A stretch of DNA of 8,977 nucleotides. It comes from Lachnospiraceae bacterium. GTDB lineage: Bacteria > Bacillota_A > Clostridia > Lachnospirales > Lachnospiraceae. The position numbers were made by a program, and so were the translations under genes. This document shows, piece after piece, positions 4,734 through 8,977 of this stretch (positions within the stretch are counted from its first letter, which is position 1; each line of letters begins with the position of its first letter). The DNA lies in assembly GCA_024684065.1 (NCBI GenBank), contig JAIKXO010000240.1, positions 1-8,977 of the forward strand, in the 5' to 3' direction. The notes under the pieces are model-generated. The model saw only the letters and a program-made list of their open reading frames with translations, was not told the DNA's origin and did not search any database.

Positions 4734-7634
4734 TCATTGCAAAAGCGACAGAATTCCCTGACGGTTCTGATTAGCCTGCGCCAACATAGATTGGCCTACC
4801 TGCTGAAGTATCCCTTCTTTAGCGAACCGAACCGTTTCCTCAGACATATCCGTGTCCCGTATGCGGGATTCGGCATGCTCCAGATTCTCGCTTGTATTAT
4901 CGTTTATCCTGATGGCATGCTCCAGACGATTCTGGTGCGCGCCAAAGATCGATCTTTCCTCCGATACCAAATCAAGTGCTTCCTGAATCTGCGAAATGCC
5001 TTTCTTACAGCTTTCCTGTGATTTCATAGTTGTTCCGGACAAACCTATTCCGGAAAGACTCATACTGTGCCAAGCCAGCGTAATGTCGTTAGGCGCATCA
5101 TCTCCGGCTTGAAGAATAAGTTCTTTTTCTGGGAGAATCGATATAAGCCTCCCATATTCCGGTTCATGAACCCGATTTCCCTGCTTCAAAGCGGTAGCAG
5201 AATAATTTACAGAAACAGGCCTTGCTGTCACCGAGAGTGTGCTTAAATCCGTTTTTCCATTTACAGCAGTCACATCTGAACCATATATATTATAACCTTT
5301 AAGATAGAATGAACAAATATCCCCGATTTTATCCTTATAATCTGCATTCAGCAGATGAGAATTGGCGCTGTTTTCTGCCAGATATACACTGGTGCTTCTG
5401 GCAGAATTTGAACTGTCAAGATTCAGGCTGATTCCATCTGAAACAATACTTGAGCTGTTTGATACAGTCCTTGTCTTTGATATATCCGCTTTTACAGGTT
5501 CTGGATTTATAGCCTTTTTTATGCCTTCACCGGCAGCCGCATTTAAATCCTCAGCCTTCTGATCGTTTAGATAGGCCTCAAAATCATCCTGTGTATATTC
5601 TTTAGTTGTATTGTCAGAAAAGAAAATAATCCATCTTTCATCATTTTTGACGGCTTTTCCGTTTTCGGCATAATCGTCCTTCGTATATTTCGTAGTATTG
5701 GTATATATATATGTATCTGTATAATTTATTGTATGGACATCACCATCATTAACGATTAGCTCTTCTGTACCGTATTTCCCCTCATACCCAAGCTGGATGC
5801 TCTGACTGTAGTGCTTTGTATTCTGCTCTTTTGTTACTTCATCCCATTGGGAATGCTCTTTCGTGAAAAAAATATACTCATTATCCGAAGTCTTTTTCCA
5901 TACTGTGTTGCTTGAAGAGAAGAGAGAACCGGTTACCTCGGTAGGTCCGTTAAGAGTGATTGTAATTCCTTTATCTGGATCAGGATCAGTCGACTTGAGT
6001 TCAGAAAGAGACTTAACACTCTTGGTCATTTCAAAATTAAATTCAAAGTTACCCGTTGTCCCGTCTCCAAAATTACGATCCAGTTCCTTTTGCAGACGAA
6101 AGCTGCTGAGACCCTTGTTGATTATTTCATTTGTCTGCGTAGGAATTGAAATAGATGTATCTGAACTCCCCTTGGTTGCATTAGAAGATCCCGGCGTAGT
6201 ATATTCTTCTTTGACATCGTTGTTATTTAACGAATTAATAACCGCCTCCCGGCTGGATTCGTCACGGATAGAAAAGGTAAATATTATCCCTGTTTCCTCG
6301 TCCTTATACTGATAAGTGGAGTTCTCACTGAAAGTCTGTATATCGTTATTTAGTTTATTGTTTTCTTTGTTAGTCAGTCCGAAATCAGTAATGGTATTCT
6401 TAAGTTCACTGTCGGTTCCTGCCGTGATATCCTCAAACTGCTCCCATTTAATAAATGTATGCTTTAGAGGAGCACCCCCCGAATCTACACTGTCCTTATC
6501 TCTGTCTGAATCCGCAACGATAGTAATTCCGGAGGAATCTGCATAAATCTTATAATTATCTTCAGCTATATCTTTATTATTTACTCCGGTTTCAGGAACA
6601 CCTTGGGTTAAGCTGAATGCATATCTAACCGCCTGATTGGAAGGATTGTCAGAAAGCCCGGCTTTAAAAATATGCCCATCATTTAAATCTCCGTTCACAC
6701 CGGTGATAATATCCTGTTTATTGTCTCCTCCGACCTCAAAACGATAATCTATGCCATTATGGGTAAATTCTATAACTCCGTCGGCTTTTCCTTTATCAGT
6801 AACTCCAATCTCATCCCATGATTTGGCAAGCAGATTATTGATATAGATACCATTATCATCTGCCCGCCACGTATAAACCCGTTCTAGGTTTGGGAGTTCC
6901 TCTCCCTGAGTTATCCGAAGGATAACATCTTCCCCGTTAAAGGTCTTATAATTTTTATTTTCAGTTGATGCTAGATTGATTTCAAGCGTTTGCGTTTTCG
7001 ACGACGTCTTATCTGTAAAATCCCAGGTTCTGCCATCTTCGCTAAGGTATTCATCAAGCCCTAGCTCCGACCAGGTAAAGCGTATGTTGTTAATCTCCAA
7101 TCCTCCATAGCGGATATCAGAATTCTCTCCCGAACTCCCTTTTCCGGCAATATCAAGATTATATACCTTAAAATCATCAGGCAGTCCTGAAACATCCGGT
7201 GTATAAGGTGCGACAAATATTTTGTGCTCATTAAATTCTGTCGTATTGAAGATTCTTCGGATCTCGTCTTTTATTGCATCATTCTCACTCTCCAGAGCCG
7301 TCCTGTCCTGATCAGTCAGAGTTCCGTTTGCACCTTTAATAGCCAGTTCGCTCATACGGTGCAGCATATCATGCACTTCATTCAGCGCTCCGTCAGCTAC
7401 CTGGCAGAGGCTGACTCCGTCCTGGAGATTTTTTGACCCCTGCTTTAAGCCGCGGATATAATAACGCATCTTCTCAGAAATAGTCAGTCCTGCAGCATCA
7501 TCTGCAGCACGGTTGATCCTGTATCCTGATGAAAGCTTCTCAGAGGATTTAGCCCTATTATTATTAGTAATCCCCAGCTGACGATTGGTAAACATCGCCT
7601 GCATATTATGCATTAAAACATTCATATTCGACAC
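4734..7634 (-). CDS. Giant flagellin with a ~700-residue central insert
   Basis: This is the structural subunit of the flagellar filament, exported by the flagellar type III apparatus without a cleaved signal. Residues 1-140 form the N-terminal D0/D1 helices (HNMQAMFTNRQLG, LSSGYRINRAADDAAGL, LHRMSELAIKGANGTL, and NEHKIF at 135-140). Residues about 870-966 form C-terminal D1/D0 (RSIFGAHQNRLEHAI, ending QANQNRQGILSLLQ). Typical flagellins have 270-500 residues; this has 966. The middle (about 145-850) is rich in Asp, Asn, Ser, Thr and Glu, with an apparent internal duplication (about 242-335 and 343-475). No HExxH metallopeptidase motif is seen, so it is not a flagellinolysin. Three cysteines (77, 774, 876) are unusual for a filament protein. 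The GTG start at 7634 is supported by AAAGGAG 5 nt upstream; an ATG at 7625 would give a start 9 nt inside. The gene is monocistronic, with a sigma-28 promoter and its own terminator. Confidence 0.95.
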   Translation of the reverse strand: MSNMNVLMHNMQAMFTNRQLGITNNNRAKSSEKLSSGYRINRAADDAAGLTISEKMRYYIRGLKQGSKNLQDGVSLCQVADGALNEVHDMLHRMSELAIKGANGTLTDQDRTALESENDAIKDEIRRIFNTTEFNEHKIFVAPYTPDVSGLPDDFKVYNLDIAGKGSSGENSDIRYGGLEINNIRFTWSELGLDEYLSEDGRTWDFTDKTSSKTQTLEINLASTENKNYKTFNGEDVILRITQGEELPNLERVYTWRADDNGIYINNLLAKSWDEIGVTDKGKADGVIEFTHNGIDYRFEVGGDNKQDIITGVNGDLNDGHIFKAGLSDNPSNQAVRYAFSLTQGVPETGVNNKDIAEDNYKIYADSSGITIVADSDRDKDSVDSGGAPLKHTFIKWEQFEDITAGTDSELKNTITDFGLTNKENNKLNNDIQTFSENSTYQYKDEETGIIFTFSIRDESSREAVINSLNNNDVKEEYTTPGSSNATKGSSDTSISIPTQTNEIINKGLSSFRLQKELDRNFGDGTTGNFEFNFEMTKSVKSLSELKSTDPDPDKGITITLNGPTEVTGSLFSSSNTVWKKTSDNEYIFFTKEHSQWDEVTKEQNTKHYSQSIQLGYEGKYGTEELIVNDGDVHTINYTDTYIYTNTTKYTKDDYAENGKAVKNDERWIIFFSDNTTKEYTQDDFEAYLNDQKAEDLNAAAGEGIKKAINPEPVKADISKTRTVSNSSSIVSDGISLNLDSSNSARSTSVYLAENSANSHLLNADYKDKIGDICSFYLKGYNIYGSDVTAVNGKTDLSTLSVTARPVSVNYSATALKQGNRVHEPEYGRLISILPEKELILQAGDDAPNDITLAWHSMSLSGIGLSGTTMKSQESCKKGISQIQEALDLVSEERSIFGAHQNRLEHAIRINDNTSENLEHAESRIRDTDMSEETVRFAKEGILQQVGQSMLAQANQNRQGILSLLQ

Positions 7635-7852
7635 AAAAACTCCTTTCCGCCGTCATTAAGCAGGCAATTCCTTTTGACCCGCAGACTTAAATCCTTAAAA
7701 ACCGTAACGAAAAAATCAGCGATACGATATACCTGTAGCGCCTTTTTTTTCTTTTACCCCTAATCATTGTCCCCAAACGCCTATTATTCAGTCTTTTAAT
7801 ATGGCTTAATAGGAACAGTTTGAATATTCAATTAAAAAAGCTACAAACTGTA
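7635..7852 (-). promoter_or_regulatory. Long flagellin 5' leader with a 5'-terminal stem
   Basis: If transcription starts about 7 nt after the sigma-28 -10 box, the mRNA begins near 7852 and has a leader of about 215 nt. Its first bases, ACAGTTTG (7851-7844), pair perfectly with CAAACTGT (7822-7815), enclosing a 21-nt loop. The palindrome TTGAATATTCAA (7820-7831) overlaps the distal arm. A 5'-terminal stem of this kind can protect an mRNA from decay. No known riboswitch class, including the c-di-GMP aptamers, is recognised by eye. The rest of the leader holds a poly-purine tract (7741-7756) and no small ORF with a ribosome binding site. Confidence 0.5.
7640..7646 (-). promoter_or_regulatory. 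Ribosome binding site selecting the GTG start of the flagellin
   Basis: AAAGGAG lies 5 nt before the GTG at 7634 and 14 nt before the ATG at 7625, favouring GTG. The sequence GGCGGAAAGGAG has two GGA triplets, the core of CsrA sites. CsrA/FliW control of flagellin translation is known in Firmicutes, but here it is only a possibility. Confidence 0.65.
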
Positions 7853-7858
7853 TCTTAT

Positions 7859-7885
7859 ATATCGGCATCTGCTACACTAATGTTA
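7859..7885 (-). promoter_or_regulatory. Sigma-28 (SigD/FliA) promoter of the giant flagellin
   Basis: The minus strand reads TAAC (7885-7882), a 15-nt spacer, then GCCGATAT (7866-7859). The SigD consensus is TAAA-N14-16-GCCGATAT, so the -10 is perfect and the -35 differs at one base. This is the late-class promoter expected for a filament gene. Confidence 0.85.
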
Positions 7886-7956
7886 ACATATTTTCATAAA
7901 AATGCTACATAAAATTGCGGTAAGTTTAATAAAAGCCCATACAATTTTACGAAATG

Positions 7957-7984
7957 CAAATTAAGAGTTTTCTTGCGCCGATAA
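7957..7984 (+). promoter_or_regulatory. Candidate sigma-28 promoter facing the XRE gene
   Basis: CAAA (7957-7960), a 16-nt spacer and GCCGATAA (7977-7984) match the sigma-28 pattern with one -35 mismatch and a full -10. It would place the XRE start codon about 118 nt downstream of the transcription start. A long leader and the one-nt-long spacer make this less certain than the flagellin promoter. Confidence 0.45.
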
Positions 7985-8093
7985 GCTACATAATCTTTTT
8001 TCTTTTTATTGGTGATTTCAGAAATCCAATTTACGCTACATTAAAAGAATTGGTTTTCAAAAGCAGGAAGATAAAGATTAAAAATAAGCAGAG

Positions 8094-8101
8094 AGGAAGG
8101 A
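8094..8101 (+). promoter_or_regulatory. Ribosome binding site selecting the GTG start of the XRE gene
   Basis: AGGAAGGA lies 8 nt before GTG at 8110, right where the HTH protein begins. No such site precedes the upstream in-frame ATG at 7954. Confidence 0.7.
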
Positions 8102-8109
8102 AACACTTT

Positions 8110-8571
8110 GTGACAAGTCAACGTTTACCGGCGAAGTTGAAGGAGCTTCGCAAAGCCTTTTCTTATACTCAGTACGACGTGGCGGCCGCTCTGGGCGTAG
8201 TCCGCCAGACCTATTCCCATTATGAAACCGGCAAACGTTCACCAAGTCCTGAAGTACTATTCAAGCTTGCAGGATTGTATCATATTTCCGTTGAGGATTT
8301 ATTACAGCTTACTGTCGATGTAGACCGAAATATTTCTTTTGATGCACCATCGCCGACTAAGACCGGCAAAGAACTTTCCGTCTTTCTTGAATATCTTGGC
8401 GATCCTTATAATAAAAAACGGCTCCAGTTTCTTAGCTATGAAGAAAAAGAGCTGCTATATTATTTTGGACAGCTTTCAGATAAAGATAAAATCGAAATCA
8501 TCGAAATTACAAAAATCAAGCTCCGCAACTTAAACAAACCGGGAAACCAGAATGAAAAGCTTTCCCAATGA
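8110..8571 (+). CDS. XRE-family helix-turn-helix transcriptional regulator
   Basis: Residues 7-64 form a Cro/CI-type HTH domain: LKELRKAFSYTQYDVAAALGV (helices 1-2), RQTYSHYETGKRSPSPEVLFKLA (recognition helix and beyond) and YHISVEDLL. The remaining ~90 residues have no recognised domain. They include LSVFLEYL and a helical, charged C-terminal stretch (YEEKELLYYFGQLSDKDK, 110-127) of the type that dimerises in SinR-like regulators. The GTG start at 8110 is chosen because AGGAAGGA lies 8 nt upstream. The open frame extends up to 7954, but that part is hydrophobic, lacks a ribosome binding site and overlaps promoter-like DNA. It is divergent from the flagellin gene and shares a 475-nt spacer, which makes local control of the flagellin plausible but unproven. 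The ligand, if any, is unknown. Confidence 0.9.
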   Translation: MTSQRLPAKLKELRKAFSYTQYDVAAALGVVRQTYSHYETGKRSPSPEVLFKLAGLYHISVEDLLQLTVDVDRNISFDAPSPTKTGKELSVFLEYLGDPYNKKRLQFLSYEEKELLYYFGQLSDKDKIEIIEITKIKLRNLNKPGNQNEKLSQ

Positions 8572-8581
8572 TTTAATTTCA

Positions 8582-8595
8582 ACAGTCAACACTGT
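8582..8595 (+). other. Short hairpin after the XRE gene, not a clear terminator
   Basis: ACAGT-CAAC-ACTGT begins 11 nt after the XRE stop. No T-run follows, so an intrinsic terminator is not supported. The stretch 8572-8834 contains no gene; it holds this hairpin, the REP-like element, two imperfect direct repeats and the terminator at 8736-8776. Confidence 0.3.
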
Positions 8596-8689
8596 CTGAA
8601 TCAATAATTATCAAATAAATTTCAACATGTATTATGGTTTGAAAGGATATATATGGAGTCGATAACGGTTACGATATGTCTCTTCTAAA

Positions 8690-8737
8690 ATGAAACCGGG
8701 GACGGTTCCTCGTTTCATCCCTCGTTTCATCCCGGTT
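8690..8737. repeat. REP-like palindromic element with GGGGACGGTTC core
   Basis: AACCGGG (8694-8700) pairs perfectly with CCCGGTT (8731-8737). Inside and overlapping, ATGAAAC (8690-8696) can pair with either of two GTTTCAT copies (8712-8718, 8724-8730). CTCGTTTCATCC is repeated in tandem (8709-8720, 8721-8732). The core GGGGACGGTTC (from 8698) resembles extragenic palindromes that are widespread in Clostridia and other anaerobes and often linked to REP-associated tyrosine transposases. That link is from general knowledge and was not searched here. Confidence 0.5.
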
Positions 8738-8776
8738 AAAAAAAATATACAAAAAACAGGCAGATTTTCATCTGCC
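8736..8776 (-). terminator. Strong intrinsic terminator of the gene entering from the right edge
   Basis: On the minus strand GGCAGAT-GAAA-ATCTGCC is a perfect 7-bp stem capped by a GAAA tetraloop, followed by TGTTTTTTGTATATTTTTTTT. It lies 58 nt past the stop at 8835, closely mirroring the flagellin terminator. Confidence 0.9.
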
Positions 8777-8834
8777 ATGTAAATATCAGGTATATATGAG
8801 ATTGATAATGATTATGATATGTCTAAACAATTAT

Positions 8835-8977
8835 CTATGCTGTTATCCTTGCGACCTTTCCCCAGGGAGGCAAGATCTTTTCGTTGTTTATAACCCATAA
8901 TACGGGGATCCCTCCGGCCGCCTCCTCTTTCGGAAAACGAGCCACTCCATCCGTTAAGATCACAATGCATACAGGCG
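8835..8977 (-). CDS. Partial CDS, C-terminus of a VWA-like (DUF2201) predicted metallopeptidase
   Basis: The last 46 codons of a minus-strand gene are visible; its start lies beyond the right edge, and TAG at 8835-8837 ends it. The residues include VILTDGVARFP, a hydrophobic strand ending in TDG as in the VWA MIDAS-like fold, then GGIPVLWVINNE and PPWGKVARI. The combination 'iPVLWvinne...PPWGkvaRi' is typical of the C-terminal VWA-like domain of the DUF2201 family, whose N-terminal part is a predicted metal-dependent peptidase. Members are often paired with a MoxR-type AAA ATPase, which would lie outside this window. Identification rests on a short piece but a distinctive motif. A strong terminator follows. 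Confidence 0.75.
   Translation of the reverse strand, partial: PVCIVILTDGVARFPKEEAAGGIPVLWVINNEKILPPWGKVARITA

Larger units (their letters stand above)
7840..8040 (+). repeat. Cluster of five GCTACA motifs in the divergent spacer
   Basis: GCTACA occurs on the plus strand at 7840, 7871, 7904, 7985 and 8035, and inverted (TGTAGC) at 7734-7739. The first three are 31 and 33 nt apart, close to three helical turns. They surround the sigma-28 promoter of the flagellin and the candidate promoter of the XRE gene. The pattern suggests an iterated operator, perhaps of the neighbouring XRE protein. That link is inference. Confidence 0.45.
8649..8824 (+). repeat. Imperfect direct repeat pair flanking the REP-like element and terminator
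   Basis: 8649-8681 and 8792-8824 share 26 of 33 bases (ATATATG...GATAA.G.TTA.GATATGTCT). All differences are transitions, and the two copies are 143 nt apart. They flank the REP-like element and the minus-strand terminator, so the copies may mark an old insertion or a local duplication. Confidence 0.45.

Noticed and set aside
5863..6312. 149-codon plus-strand frame inside the flagellin
   Set aside because: Ser/Val/Leu-rich shadow of the Asp/Glu/Asn-rich flagellin insert, with no start signal.
4734..7634. Flagellinolysin (flagellin with a metallopeptidase insert)
   Set aside because: No HExxH motif is found anywhere in the insert.
7711..7734. A third sigma-28-like site on the plus strand (TAAC-N15-ACGATATA)
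   Set aside because: The -10 lacks the GCC start and it would run antisense into the flagellin leader; likely chance in AT-rich DNA.
7635..7852. c-di-GMP riboswitch in the flagellin leader
   Set aside because: The conserved GEMM core and its tetraloop-receptor elements are not visible.
7954..8109. 52-codon N-terminal extension of the XRE gene with a hydrophobic stretch
   Set aside because: No ribosome binding site precedes 7954, the segment overlaps a promoter-like site, and a strong site lies just before GTG 8110 where the HTH homology begins.

Overview
The window looks like chromosomal DNA from a motile, strictly fermentative Firmicute of the class Clostridia, most likely a member of or close to the Lachnospiraceae. 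The reasons are strong AAGGAGG-type ribosome binding sites, a ferredoxin-dependent pyruvate oxidoreductase, a commensal-type flagellin, a sigma-28 (SigD/FliA) promoter with a near-consensus sequence, and AT-rich spacers. The family assignment is an inference from protein style, not a measured phylogeny.

Region 1 (1-4470, all on the minus strand; read from high to low coordinates). An extended -10 promoter near 4465 opens a cluster encoding the four-subunit form of pyruvate:ferredoxin oxidoreductase in the order gamma (porG), delta (porD, two [4Fe-4S] clusters), alpha (porA), beta (porB, thiamine diphosphate plus one [4Fe-4S]). porD and porA overlap by ATGA. The porG-porD and porA-porB spacers are unusually long (162 and 122 nt) and carry repeats or TATAAT boxes. 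Downstream of porB, past a weak terminator-like hairpin, lies an odd protein that aligns by eye with the back half of CbiE followed by CbiT (the CobL architecture of cobalamin biosynthesis). Its SAM-binding glycine loops are missing or degraded, and no other cobalamin gene is visible. The first codons of another minus-strand gene are cut by the left edge.

Region 2 (4643-7885, minus strand). One very large flagellin (966 aa) has conserved N- and C-terminal filament domains around a roughly 700-residue central insert. It has its own intrinsic terminator and a sigma-28 promoter (TAAC-N15-GCCGATAT), and a leader of about 215 nt whose first bases can form a hairpin.

Region 3 (7840-8571). The divergent spacer carries five same-strand copies of GCTACA plus one inverted copy, and a second sigma-28-like site facing a small XRE-family regulator (153 aa, GTG start). 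The layout suggests that the regulator and the giant flagellin are co-controlled, which is inference.

Region 4 (8572-8977). A REP-like element with nested inverted repeats and a perfect minus-strand terminator precede the last 46 codons of a minus-strand gene. That gene resembles the C-terminus of VWA-like (DUF2201) predicted metallopeptidases and is cut by the right edge.
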